Assembly: GCA_965214415.1 (NCBI GenBank)
Contig: CBDCBQ010000003.1
Coordinates: 3,410,001 to 3,474,000 of the forward strand
DNA length: 64,000 bases
Source of the DNA: RH-AL1 sp965214415
GTDB taxonomy: Bacteria > Pseudomonadota > Alphaproteobacteria > Rhizobiales > Beijerinckiaceae
Direction: 5' to 3'
Below the pieces are notes generated by a model. The model made no database searches and had not been told where the DNA came from. It was given only the letters and a program-made list of their open reading frames with translations. Shown here piece by piece: positions 23,756-32,009 of the stretch (its first letter is position 1; each line of letters begins with the position of its first letter). Made by a program: the position numbers and the translations under genes.

Positions 23756-24358
23756 TCAGCCTGCCATGTGCTCCGCGTCGAACGCGGCCGCGTAGAGCGC
23801 GCCCGGCCGTGCGGTGCAGCGATCGACCCAGGCATCGATGATGGGGTCGCCCGGCTTGCCGAACCACGCCCAGGGCGTGTGCAACAGCAAGTCGGCCGCG
23901 GTGAAGCTGTCGCCGGTCAGAAATGGTTTGTCGGCCAACGCCTGCGTCAGCCGCGCCTTCATCTCGGCGACGCCGCGGAAGGTCGTGTCGAAGATCGGGT
24001 GCTTCAGCCCGCTCGCCTGGATCACGAAGATCGGCTCGACGACGCCGGCATACCAGGCGAGCCAGCTGATGTAGGCCCCGCGCTGCGCGTCGCCGGGCGG
24101 GATGCCTAGCCCCGCCTTCGGGAACAGTTCGGCGAGATAAAGCGCGATCGCGGTCGACTCCCAGACCATGACGTCGTCGTGCATCAGCAGCGGCACCTTG
24201 CCGTCGGGATGCGGGTTGCGCGTATCGCGGCCGCCCGTGCCGTCGGCACGGTTGGCGCCGACGATCTCGATCGTCACCTCGTCCAACGCATCGAGCTCCT
24301 TCAGGAGCGCGACGATACGGGTCGAACGAGTCTTGGGTGAATGGAAGAGAGTCAGCAT
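23756..24358 (-). CDS. Glutathione S-transferase family protein
   Basis: This 200-residue protein starts at MLTLFHSPKTRSTRIVALLK, the thioredoxin-like beta-alpha-beta beginning of GSTs. NPHPDGKVPLLMHDD and VWESTAIALYLAELFP form the cis-proline and SNAIL-type (ES) glutathione-binding region, and FTAADLLLHTPWAW is the N-capping box of the helical domain. It is divergent from a WYL regulator with 89 bases between the start codons, which suggests local control. The substrate is unknown. Confidence 0.87.
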   Translation of the reverse strand: MLTLFHSPKTRSTRIVALLKELDALDEVTIEIVGANRADGTGGRDTRNPHPDGKVPLLMHDDVMVWESTAIALYLAELFPKAGLGIPPGDAQRGAYISWLAWYAGVVEPIFVIQASGLKHPIFDTTFRGVAEMKARLTQALADKPFLTGDSFTAADLLLHTPWAWFGKPGDPIIDAWVDRCTARPGALYAAAFDAEHMAG

Positions 24359-24410
24359 CGGGTCGGCTCCTGCTGGTGATGTCGATGCAAATGATCTACG
24401 CCACCCCACC

Positions 24411-24446
24411 TGTCAGTTTCCGTCAGTTGCGCCATCCGTCAGTTGC
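24411..24446. promoter_or_regulatory. Direct repeats before the WYL regulator gene
   Basis: CGTCAGTTGC occurs twice, sixteen bases apart, just before the ATG of the regulator, with a third partial copy (TGTCAGTTT) ten bases upstream of the first. They lie in the divergent region shared with the GST gene. Repeats of this kind are plausible binding sites for the regulator itself; no protein binding is shown. Confidence 0.45.
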
Positions 24447-24447
24447 C

Positions 24448-25167
24448 ATGGCCCGCACCGATCGACTGTTCCGGCTGCTGCAGGCGCTGCGCGTGCTGCC
24501 GGCCCCCGTCACCGCCGCCCGCCTCGCCGAGGAGACGGGCGTGTCCCCGCGCTCGCTCTACCGGGACATCGAGAGCCTGCGCGCGGCCGGCGCTCACATC
24601 GAGGGCGAGCGCGGCTACGGCTACCGCCTCGTCGAGGACGGCGCGCTGCCGCCGCAGATGTTCGATCGCCTCGAGATCGAGGCCCTGGTGCTGGGCCTCG
24701 CCCAGGTCCGGCACATGGGCGATCCCGCCTTGGCCGCGGCCGCCGGCGCGGTGCTCGCCAAGGTCGTCGCGACGCTGCCGGATGCCGTCCAGCAGCACAT
24801 CCTGCACGCGGTCTCGCAGGTCTATCGTCCGGCTAGCCGCTACCCCGTCACGCCCGGCATGGCGCCCGATCTCGACGCGATCCGCCGCGCCTGCTGGCGC
24901 GAGGAGGCGGTGACGATCGGCTATACCGACCAGCAGGGCGCGACCAGCGCGCGGAAAATCTGGCCGCTCGCCATCGTCTACCTCGACAACAAGCTTGTCG
25001 TGCTCGCCTGGTGCTGCCTGCGCCGGGGCTATCGCAAGTTTTACGCGGATCGGGTGCGGGAGGTCGCACTTGCCGGCGAGAGCTTTCGGCCGCGTCGGGT
25101 GTCGCTGCTGCGAGGCTATATCGCCGAGATGCAAAGCCTTGGACGGCAAGGCGAACGTCGCCCGTGA
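24448..25167 (+). CDS. YafY-type HTH / WYL-domain transcriptional regulator
   Basis: This 239-residue regulator has an N-terminal winged helix (DRLFRLLQALRVLPAPVTAA with RLAEETGVSPRSLYRDIESL as the recognition part) and a C-terminal WYL-type sensor region (REEAVTIGYTDQQGATSARK, WPLAIVYLDNKLVVLAWCCL, RKFYADRVREVAL). I chose the ATG giving MARTDRLF; longer starts read through the divergent promoter. WYL proteins respond to nucleotides or other small ligands. It probably controls the divergent GST gene and itself. Confidence 0.88.
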   Translation: MARTDRLFRLLQALRVLPAPVTAARLAEETGVSPRSLYRDIESLRAAGAHIEGERGYGYRLVEDGALPPQMFDRLEIEALVLGLAQVRHMGDPALAAAAGAVLAKVVATLPDAVQQHILHAVSQVYRPASRYPVTPGMAPDLDAIRRACWREEAVTIGYTDQQGATSARKIWPLAIVYLDNKLVVLAWCCLRRGYRKFYADRVREVALAGESFRPRRVSLLRGYIAEMQSLGRQGERRP

Positions 25168-25327
25168 TGCTCGGCCGCGTCCACGTCCACGATGATCGAG
25201 CCGGTCGCCCCGGTCGCTTCGGTCGTCGAGACGATATTGACGGTCGAATGCGTATGCATTCCTGTCTATTTCACAGCATGGGCAGCGGCCATTTCTCAGC
25301 GGTCGACGTCTCTCGGGCCCTTTCCCC

Positions 25328-25960
25328 ATGCCGTCTGTACATTTCATTTCCGGCCTCCCTCGGTCCGGTTCCACGCTGCTGGCGCGCTGCTGCGGCAAAA
25401 TCCAGCGCTGCACACCAACATCCACCAGCCCCGTCGGCTCGATGGTCGAAGCTTTGCTTGGCGACATGAGCGCCGGCAACGAGAGCGCGGTGTTCTTCAC
25501 GCCGGCCCAGCGCGAGGCGGTGCTGCGCGGCGTCTTCACCAGCTACTACGACGCGCTCGATCCTGGCCGCACGGTGTTCGACACCCATCGCGGCTGGCGG
25601 GCTGGTCGGCTTTCCGCTGAACGCGCTGAAGCAGGCGATGCACTCGTCGGAGGCCTCTCGCTTCATGCTGCTTCCTACGACACGCTGGTGAACCGGCCGG
25701 CCAAGGCGATGGCCGCCGTCTACGCCTTCACCGGCGTCGAACCGTTCACCCACGTTCGACAACGTTGGCTTCGACGCGACCGAGTTCGACGCGCGCCTCG
25801 GCACGCCGGGGCTTCACAGCGTCCGGCCCCAGGTCCGCGGCATCGAGCGCCGCAGCATCCTGCCGTCGGACCTGTGGGCCCGCTACGAGGGCATGGCGCT
25901 GTGGCGCGCCGCGGATTTCAACACGCTGGGCGTGCCGGTGGCCTGCGAGACGGCGCCGCA
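25328..25960 (+). pseudogene. Sulfotransferase family pseudogene
   Basis: The beginning, PSVHFISGLPRSGSTLLA, is the PAPS-binding loop of sulfotransferases. The frame then breaks: LLRQNPALHTNIHQP is read one frame off, VGSMVEALLGDMSAGNE returns, the part after FDTHRGW is missing, GLVGFPLNALKQAMHSSEAS follows in another frame, YDTLVNRPAKAMAAVYAFTG is in frame again, and DNVGFDATEFDARLGTPGLH to ADFNTLGVPVA needs a further shift. At least four indels and one internal deletion are visible, so this gene is dead. The adjacent genes are intact, which speaks against assembly error. Confidence 0.85.
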
Positions 25961-26032
25961 AGCGATGAATGGATCGTCACCCGTGATCACGGGTCGACCG
26001 TAAAAGAGGCGACCACGTCAAGGGAGCGCATC

Positions 26033-26313
26033 ATGGGCACCGATACATATAGCGGCAGCATCGAGAAGGTCACCGTGAAGACCACGGGGCGCTATGACAT
26101 CAGCGCCTACGGCGGCGGGGTGGCGCGAGTCAGAGTGGCACTCAACTTGGCGTTGCCGGCGCGGAGGTCGGTGGCTATTTCAATCTGACGGCGGGCGAGA
26201 CACTCGAGATCGTCGCCGGCGGCGCCGGCTCGACTGGCGGGAAAGGCGGCGGCGGCGCCGGTGGGGCAAGCGAGCGCCGTCGCTTGAGCTGTGCCGTCGC
26301 GGCATCAAATTAG
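26033..26313 (+). pseudogene. Glycine-rich protein fragment with frameshift
   Basis: The ATG follows GGGAGCGCATC, and the first residues MGTDTYSGSIEKVTVKTTGR, YDISAYGGG look like the start of a glycine-rich surface-type protein. After that the frame is wrong; one frame over, SQSGTQLGVAGAEVGGYFNL, TAGETLEIVAGGAGSTGGKG and GGGAGGASERRR continue the same protein to a stop. The glycine tract ends abruptly. It belongs to the decayed stretch with the sulfotransferase remnant. Confidence 0.7.
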
Positions 26314-26530
26314 ACACCGGGCTTTTACGCCGGGATTATACGGTGATCCGATCGAGACAAAACTTTGCCGCCATGCGCGCGGTGCGCGGCTCCGAATCGC
26401 GATGTCGGCGATCCCGGACAATGTCACGTTTCGAAGGTGCCGTTCGCCGACAAAGGTTCGTCGCGAAGTGGTCGGACGCCGACATGCGCATGGCTTGGGG
26501 CGACCGTTCGGCTACTTGGCGGCAGAGCGA

Positions 26531-26559
26531 TTGACATCGCCGCTCTTCGGTAATAATAC
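26531..26559 (+). promoter_or_regulatory. Sigma-70-like promoter before the ABC exporter
   Basis: TTGACA and TAATAC are separated by exactly 17 bases. The -35 matches the consensus fully and the -10 is close. It lies in the roughly 350-base gene-poor stretch between the glycine-rich fragment and the ABC ATPase, about 105 bases before that start; I see nothing else in the stretch. It probably drives the ABC pair. Confidence 0.55.
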
Positions 26560-26665
26560 CTTATCGCGGAATCGAATGCGGCGAAAGGGGTGGATGACGC
26601 CTCATTCAGGAAGCGGCAAGGCGCACCACCTATAGTGCCGGACGACCCGTCGCCCGAGGCACAGC

Positions 26666-27436
26666 ATGGATGCCCTTGCCATCACCGGCCTGACCAAGGC
26701 CTTCGACAAGCCCGCCGTGCGCGGGCTCGATCTCACGCTGCGTGCCGGCGAGTTCTACGCCCTGCTCGGGCCGAACGGGGCGGGCAAGACCACCAGCCTG
26801 CGGATGACCGCCGGCCTGCTGCGGCCGGATGCCGGCGCGATCGCGATCTTTGGGGTCGACGCCCGGAAGGATCCAGTCGCCGCGAAGCGCATCACGGCGT
26901 GGGTGCCGGACGAGCCGCTCGTCTACGACAAGCTGACCCCGCTCGAGTACCTCGAGTTCGTCGCCGGCCTGTGGCAGGTCGCGCCGCGCACGGCGGCGGC
27001 CGAAGCCGAGATGCTGCTGGCCCAGCTCGGCCTGGCGCCGCACACGCACGAGCGCTGCGGCGGGTTCTCGAAGGGCATGCGCCAAAAGGTGGCGCTGGCC
27101 GGCGCGCTGGTGCACGCGCCACGCCTGATCATCCTCGACGAGCCGCTGACCGGGCTCGATGCCGCCTCGGCGCGGCAGGTGAAGACGATCCTGATCGAGC
27201 GGGTGCGCGCCGGCGCCACCGTGCTGATGACGACGCATATCCTCGAAGTGGCCGAGCGGATGGCCGAGCGCATCGGCATCATCGCCGACGGCCGCCTTAT
27301 CGCCGAGGGCACGCTGGGCGAGCTACGGCTCAAGATGGCGGGCCAACTGGGAGGCGACGCGGGCGGCAGCCTCGGCGGCGACGCGAGCCTCGAGGACGTT
27401 TTCCTCGGCCTCGTCGAGGCGCGCGCGGCGGCATGA
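26666..27436 (+). CDS. ABC transporter ATP-binding protein
   Basis: This 256-residue ATPase has Walker A LLGPNGAGKTTSLRM, the signature GGFSKGMRQKVALAGAL, Walker B RLIILDEPLTGLDA and the switch histidine in VLMTTHILEVAERMA. It is typical of ABC-2-type exporters. The stop overlaps the start of the permease gene (ATGA). Subfamily and cargo cannot be deduced; such pairs export drugs, lipids or other hydrophobic compounds. A glycine-rich segment (LGGDAGGSLGGDASLEDVFL) lies at the C-terminus. Confidence 0.93.
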   Translation: MDALAITGLTKAFDKPAVRGLDLTLRAGEFYALLGPNGAGKTTSLRMTAGLLRPDAGAIAIFGVDARKDPVAAKRITAWVPDEPLVYDKLTPLEYLEFVAGLWQVAPRTAAAEAEMLLAQLGLAPHTHERCGGFSKGMRQKVALAGALVHAPRLIILDEPLTGLDAASARQVKTILIERVRAGATVLMTTHILEVAERMAERIGIIADGRLIAEGTLGELRLKMAGQLGGDAGGSLGGDASLEDVFLGLVEARAAA

Positions 27437-28962
27437 GCTTCACCTTCTTCGCCCGCCACGAGCTGCGCCTCGCCTGGCGTGATGTCGCCATGATGCTGCA
27501 GGGCGGCAAGCCGCGTCGCGCGGTCTGGGCGGCGATCGGCGTCGCCGTCTTCGTCGTGGTCCTCCACCTCGTCGCCTACGCGATCCTCGCCCCGTCGGAG
27601 GCGCTGATCCGCGCTCCCGACAGGGCATTCCTGGTGGCGCTCACCGGCTCCGCCCTGCTCGCCTGGACGCTGCTGCTCTCTCAGGCGATGGAGACGGTGA
27701 CGCGTAGCTTCTACGCGCGCGCCGACCTCGACTTGATCCTCGCCTCGCCCGCCCCCGCCGCGCGGCTGTTCGCCATACGCATCGCGGCCAACGCGCTGGC
27801 GAGCGCGGCGATGGCGGCGTTGTTGATTGGCCCGGTCGTCGACGTGGCGGCCTGGCTCGTCGGATGGCGCCTGCTTTCCGCCTACCTCGTCGTGGTGGCG
27901 ATGGGCGTGTCGGCGGCGGCGGGCGCGGTGGCTTTGACGGCGCTGATGTTCCGCATCGTCGGGGCGAAGCGCACGCGCCTCGTGGCGCAGATCGCGGCCG
28001 CCGTGGTCGGCGCGGGCTTCGTCGTCGGCATCCAGATCGCCGCGGTGGCGTCTGCTGGCAGCCTGTCGCGCAGCGCGCTGTTCGCCTCGCCGTCGGTGAT
28101 CGCCGCCGCGCCCGGGCCAGACAGCCTCGCCTGGTGGCCCGCCCATGCCGCGCTCGGCGACCTCGTCGCGACGGCGGCCCTCGTGGCGCTCGCCATCGTG
28201 CTGCTCGCGGCGGCAACCGCCGCCACGGCACCGGCCTTCGCGCGCGACGCGCTGACGGTCGCGAGCCTCGCCGACGAGCCCGCCGCCCGCGCGCGCGACC
28301 GCGTCTTTCGGCGGCGCTCGCTCGGCCAGTCGCTGCGCGTCAAGGAGTGGATGCTGCTGTGGCGCGACCCCTGGCTCGTCTCGCAGAGCCTGATGCAGAT
28401 CCTCTACCTGCTGCCGCCGGCCGTGCTGCTGTGGCGCGACTACGGCACCGGCGCCGAACGGCTCGTCGTGATGGCGCCGGTGCTGGTGATGGCGGCGGGC
28501 CAGCTCGCCGGCGGCCTAGCCTGGCTCGCCATCTCCGGCGAGGACGCGCCCGACCTCGTCGCCACCGCGCCGATTCAGCCGCGCGGCGTGCTGCGCGCCA
28601 AGATCGAGGCGGTGATGGTCGCGGTCGCGCTCCCCGTGGTACCGCTCGCTGCCGCGCTGGCTTTCGCGACGCCGCGTGTGGCGGCCATCGCGCTGGTCGG
28701 CTCGGCGCTATCGGCGGCCGGCGCCTGCGCGGTGCAGTTCTTCTTTCGCGCCCAGGCCAAGCGCGCGAGCTTTCGGCGCCGGCAGACATCGTCGCGTTTC
28801 GCGACCTTCGCCGAGGCGTTCGTCTCGATCTCGATCGCCGCCGCGGCCGGCCTCGCCGCCACCGGGATGCTCGTCGAGGCACTGGCCCCGCTCGCCGTGG
28901 CCGCGCTGGTGCTCGTCGTCGCACGAGCGCTGGCGCGCCCGGCGGACGGGGTGCTGGTCTAG
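27433..28962 (+). CDS. ABC-2-type exporter permease, multispanning
   Basis: This 509-residue integral membrane protein (MSFTFFARHELRLAWRDVAM at the start) shows about 11-12 hydrophobic helices in two halves separated by a cytoplasmic charged loop (LADEPAARARDRVFRRRSLG). It is coupled to the ATPase by an ATGA overlap. The sequence is Ala/Leu/Val-rich and I do not recognise a named family, but the layout is that of a large ABC-2 permease. The open frame that seems to extend it upstream runs antiphase through the ATPase gene and is not real. Confidence 0.85.
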   Translation: MSFTFFARHELRLAWRDVAMMLQGGKPRRAVWAAIGVAVFVVVLHLVAYAILAPSEALIRAPDRAFLVALTGSALLAWTLLLSQAMETVTRSFYARADLDLILASPAPAARLFAIRIAANALASAAMAALLIGPVVDVAAWLVGWRLLSAYLVVVAMGVSAAAGAVALTALMFRIVGAKRTRLVAQIAAAVVGAGFVVGIQIAAVASAGSLSRSALFASPSVIAAAPGPDSLAWWPAHAALGDLVATAALVALAIVLLAAATAATAPAFARDALTVASLADEPAARARDRVFRRRSLGQSLRVKEWMLLWRDPWLVSQSLMQILYLLPPAVLLWRDYGTGAERLVVMAPVLVMAAGQLAGGLAWLAISGEDAPDLVATAPIQPRGVLRAKIEAVMVAVALPVVPLAAALAFATPRVAAIALVGSALSAAGACAVQFFFRAQAKRASFRRRQTSSRFATFAEAFVSISIAAAAGLAATGMLVEALAPLAVAALVLVVARALARPADGVLV

Positions 28963-29017
28963 CGATCGCCTGAATGAAGCATCGACGAGGCCTCGCTCCA
29001 CAAGACGATGGCTCACA

Positions 29018-29035
29018 CTAGTGCGGCGGCACTAG
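29018..29035. repeat. Perfect 7-bp inverted repeat CTAGTGC
   Basis: CTAGTGC and GCACTAG with a GGCG loop form a perfect hairpin about 55 bases after the exporter stop and 150 bases before the GlsB start. It could be a terminator stem, though no T-run follows, or a regulator site. Confidence 0.45.
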
Positions 29036-29071
29036 CATGCGAGCGCGCCAAGGAGCCTCCGCCGTTGAAAC

Positions 29072-29095
29072 AGAACCTTCTTCTCGACACCTGTT
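29072..29095 (+). promoter_or_regulatory. Candidate ECF (EcfG-like) promoter before the glsB-type gene
   Basis: AGAAC and TGTT-type elements: GAAC is followed by 16 bases and then GTT, close to the GGAAC-N16-17-CGTT pattern of EcfG general stress promoters. The first G of the -35 is A here. The next gene encodes a stress-type membrane protein. The match is short, so this is a suggestion only. Confidence 0.35.
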
Positions 29096-29186
29096 GAAAC
29101 GAGGAGGCGGCCGTCTGACGACCGAGCTCCCGACCCCGCCGACCTTGCCCACAGCGAGCCGGTTCGTCAGACTAATGGAGAGAAGC

Positions 29187-29447
29187 ATGTCCATACTTGC
29201 CTGGATCGTACTCGGTCTCATTGCCGGCTTCATCGCCAGCCAGATCGTCAACAAGAGCGGCGAGGGCCTGATCCTCGACATCGTGCTCGGCGTTGTCGGC
29301 GCGTTCGTCGGCGGATATCTGTTCACGCTGTTCGGTGCCGCGCCCGTCACCGGGCTCAACCTCTACAGCATGCTCGTCGCCGTCGTCGGTGCCGTGGTCG
29401 TGCTGGGCCTCTACCACCTCGTCTTGGGCGGCCGCAGCCGCATCTGA
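29187..29447 (+). CDS. GlsB/YeaQ/YmgE family stress membrane protein
   Basis: This 86-residue protein starts at MSILAWIVLGLIAGFIASQI, a good match to the YeaQ/GlsB/YmgE family, with three hydrophobic helices and the conserved glycine-rich motif DIVLGVVGAFVGGYLFTLFG. Members are induced in general stress or acid response in several bacteria; the molecular function is unknown. GGAGAGAAGC precedes the ATG. An upstream open frame is an artefact. A candidate stress-type promoter lies about 95 bases before the start. Confidence 0.88.
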   Translation: MSILAWIVLGLIAGFIASQIVNKSGEGLILDIVLGVVGAFVGGYLFTLFGAAPVTGLNLYSMLVAVVGAVVVLGLYHLVLGGRSRI

Positions 29448-29541
29448 CGGATCGGGCCCTCCTTCGCTTGCGTGGTAGGGCCTTCGATCGCGCGGCATCG
29501 TTGCCCTTGTAATTTGCCCGGTATCGGACAAAGTGGGAACG

Positions 29542-30771
29542 ATGCCGACCACGCTCGAAAAGCTCGCCATCCTCGCCGACGCGGCGAAATACGATGCCTC
29601 CTGCGCGTCGAGCGGTACCGATCGCAAGTCGTCTTTAAAGAGCAAGGGCATCGGGTCGACCGAGGGCATGGGCATCTGCCACGCCTATGCGCCCGATGGA
29701 CGCTGTATTTCGCTGTTGAAAATACTGCTCACCAACTACTGCAAGTTCGATTGCCATTATTGCGTCAACCGGGTCTCCTCGAATGTGGTAAGGGCGCGCT
29801 TCTCGGTCGACGAGGTCGTCGATTTGACGCTCGGCTTCTACAAGCGCAATTACATTGAGGGCCTGTTCCTCTCGTCGGGCATCATCCAGACGCCCGATTA
29901 CACGATGGAGCAGGTTGTCGGCGTGGCGCGCAAGCTGCGGACCGAGCACAAGTTCTCCGGCTACATCCACCTGAAGACGATCCCCGATGCCGATCCCAGG
30001 CTGCTCGCGGAGGCGGGTCGCTACGCCGATCGGCTGTCGATCAATGTCGAACTTCCCTCGCAGGCGAGCCTCGCGCGACTCGCGCCAGAGAAGGATAGCG
30101 GGCGCATTCGCAAGGCGATGGGTGGAATGCGCCTCCGCATCGACGAGGCGAAGGCCGAGCGCAAAGTCTCGCGAAAGGCCCCGCGTTTCGCGCCGGCCGG
30201 CCAGTCGACGCAGATGATCATCGGCGCCGACCCGTCCGATGATGGGCTGATCCTGCGTCAGACCTCGACGCTCTACGCGAGCTACGGCTTGCGCCGCGTT
30301 TACTTCTCCGCCTTCTCGCCCATCCCCGACGCGAGCCGACTTCTTCCGCTCGCCGCGCCGCCGCTGATGCGCGAGCATCGCCTTTATCAAGCCGACTGGC
30401 TGTTGCGGTTCTATGGCTTTGACGTGGACGAGATCGTCGGCACGACGGATGCCGGCATGCTCGATCTCGCCGTCGATCCGAAGGCCGCTTGGGCGCTCGC
30501 CCATCGCGAGTTCTTTCCCGTCAACGTCAATCGTGCCGATCGCGAGGCGCTGCTTCGCGTTCCCGGCCTCGGCGTCAAGGCGATCGCCAAGCTCCTCGCC
30601 GCGCGCCGGTACCGCACCTTGCGGCTCGACGATCTCTCCCGGCTTTGTCAGTCCGTGAAGAAGATGATGCCGTTCATCGTCTGCGCCGATTGGCAGCCTG
30701 GTGCGCTGACGGACGCGGCCGATTTGAGGGCGCGGGTCGCTCCGCCGCGCCAGCTCGCCCTGTTCGCCTGA
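29542..30771 (+). CDS. Putative DNA modification/repair radical SAM protein
   Basis: This 409-residue protein carries the radical SAM cluster CKFDCHYC (C67, C71, C74) in LTNYCKFDCHYCVNRVSSN. The opening LEKLAILADAAKYDASCASS and SKGIGSTEGMGICHAYAPDG are typical of the family named putative DNA modification/repair radical SAM protein, and the C-terminal segment EALLRVPGLGVKAIAKLLAA is a helix-hairpin-helix DNA-binding motif. Family members commonly sit with a UdgX uracil-binding protein or a partner protein; neither is here. GTG three codons upstream is an alternative start. A DNA-damage repair role is inferred. Confidence 0.88.
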   Translation: MPTTLEKLAILADAAKYDASCASSGTDRKSSLKSKGIGSTEGMGICHAYAPDGRCISLLKILLTNYCKFDCHYCVNRVSSNVVRARFSVDEVVDLTLGFYKRNYIEGLFLSSGIIQTPDYTMEQVVGVARKLRTEHKFSGYIHLKTIPDADPRLLAEAGRYADRLSINVELPSQASLARLAPEKDSGRIRKAMGGMRLRIDEAKAERKVSRKAPRFAPAGQSTQMIIGADPSDDGLILRQTSTLYASYGLRRVYFSAFSPIPDASRLLPLAAPPLMREHRLYQADWLLRFYGFDVDEIVGTTDAGMLDLAVDPKAAWALAHREFFPVNVNRADREALLRVPGLGVKAIAKLLAARRYRTLRLDDLSRLCQSVKKMMPFIVCADWQPGALTDAADLRARVAPPRQLALFA

Positions 30772-30777
30772 CGTCTT

Positions 30778-31653
30778 TCAAAAGGACATCGTCGGCGGCA
30801 GCATGAAAGGGCGCCCCATTGCAGCCGGCAACGGGCCTCTGATCATCAGCCCCGTTTCGTCGCGCTCCGGCGCGCCGTACCAACCGAGACGGTCCGGCGG
30901 GAACATCGTGCGGACCCGGGCGGGGCGCGGCGCGATCAAACCGACGATCTCCGCCAATGACGGGATCCTCGCCGCGATGATGTCGGCGAGCACGAGAGTG
31001 TCGTCCTCGATCGCGAGAACGATGAGGGCATCAAGGTCGCGCGCGTAGGCGAGCGTCAGGTCTTCGTCGGCCTGCAAGCTCGCGCGCACGAGGTCCGACG
31101 CGCGAAGGATCGCGCAACGGGTCGAGAGCGGCGCGCGGGCGGGCAGGAGCCTGTCGAGCAGCGAGCCTGCCTGCGCGACGCTGACGATCTCCGCCGGCTG
31201 GCCTCGCTGCGTCACCGGCGCGGTCCCCACAAAGGTATGCTGCGCGAGCGGCTCGAAGCCGAAACGCGTATAGAGCGCGTGCTCCTCCGTGTAGAGCAGG
31301 GTGGGGCCTGCCGCTTGAGCCTCGCACCAGCTCAGAGCGTGCTGCATCACGTCGCGAAAAAGCCCGCGCCCACGGTAGATCGCGGCGACGCCGACAAGAC
31401 GTATCGCCGTCACACGTGTCTCGGTGCCATCGAGGATCATCGCCAGCACGGCCGCCTCGACGGCTGCGACGCAAGCGCCTGCTGAATCGAAGAGTGCGAA
31501 TGGCATCCAAGCGGGATCTTCGGCGTCCGCCCGTATGGGCTCGAAACCGAACACCGCGCGAACAAGATGCGCGTGGGCCGCGGCCGTGCCCGCGTCAGCA
31601 AAGAAATCCTGTCTGAACACGAACTCGTTATTTCGCTCATCGATCTGCGTCAT
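30778..31653 (-). CDS. GNAT family N-acetyltransferase (GNAT plus C-terminal extension)
   Basis: This 291-residue protein contains a GNAT core: ILDGTETRVTAIRLVGVAAI followed by the acetyl-CoA loop YRGRGLFRDVMQHAL, then TEEHALYTRFGFEPLAQHTF, the usual YxxxGF region. A C-terminal part of about 150 residues (LLDRLLPARAPLSTRCAILR, DADEDLTLAYARDLDALIVL-like) adds a second domain whose role is unknown. It converges with the radical SAM gene with a gap of six bases. Substrate unknown. Confidence 0.75.
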   Translation of the reverse strand: MTQIDERNNEFVFRQDFFADAGTAAAHAHLVRAVFGFEPIRADAEDPAWMPFALFDSAGACVAAVEAAVLAMILDGTETRVTAIRLVGVAAIYRGRGLFRDVMQHALSWCEAQAAGPTLLYTEEHALYTRFGFEPLAQHTFVGTAPVTQRGQPAEIVSVAQAGSLLDRLLPARAPLSTRCAILRASDLVRASLQADEDLTLAYARDLDALIVLAIEDDTLVLADIIAARIPSLAEIVGLIAPRPARVRTMFPPDRLGWYGAPERDETGLMIRGPLPAAMGRPFMLPPTMSF

Positions 31654-31730
31654 ATGTTCATTTGCTATATGCTTGCCTCGCGCTCAACGGGTAGCGACCT
31701 AAAACTGCAAGGCAGCCGAGGAACGCGACG

Positions 31731-32000
31731 ATGGTACGACGAGTGGGAGGCGGCGAGTACCGCCCGACGTATGGCAGCCCGTCGTCAGCCGTGTCAGTGC
31801 GCGAGAAGCGACGCGTCGACCGACTTGCCGAGACGATCGATCAATGTTCCGCGGCCAAGGACGCCGCGGACGTCCTCGGTGAGAAATTCCTCGCCTATCT
31901 TCTTGCCATGGCGATCGAGGAGGCGCGCGCGGCGATGCGGTCCGATCTTACGAAAGAGCCTCGTTTCATGCCCGCCCGTGAGGGTCGCGCGAAGAGCTGA
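31731..32000 (+). CDS. Small hypothetical protein
   Basis: This 89-residue soluble protein starts MVRRVGGGEYRPTYGSPSSA and has a helical core (RLAETIDQCSAAKDAADVLG, EKFLAYLLAMAIEEARAAMR). I recognise no family. It is divergent from the GNAT gene and converges with degP with a nine-base gap. It may be real because the codon use is normal, but there is little support beyond the open frame and a weak GAGG before the start. Confidence 0.4.
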   Translation: MVRRVGGGEYRPTYGSPSSAVSVREKRRVDRLAETIDQCSAAKDAADVLGEKFLAYLLAMAIEEARAAMRSDLTKEPRFMPAREGRAKS

Positions 32001-32009
32001 TCTGGCAGA

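Noticed and set aside
21508..23835. 775-codon minus-strand frame spanning bciA and the ligase
   Set aside because: It crosses two real genes in a different frame and shows no domain.
26590..27432. Upstream extension of the exporter permease frame
   Set aside because: It runs out of phase through the complete ABC ATPase gene; the ATGA overlap gives the proper permease start.
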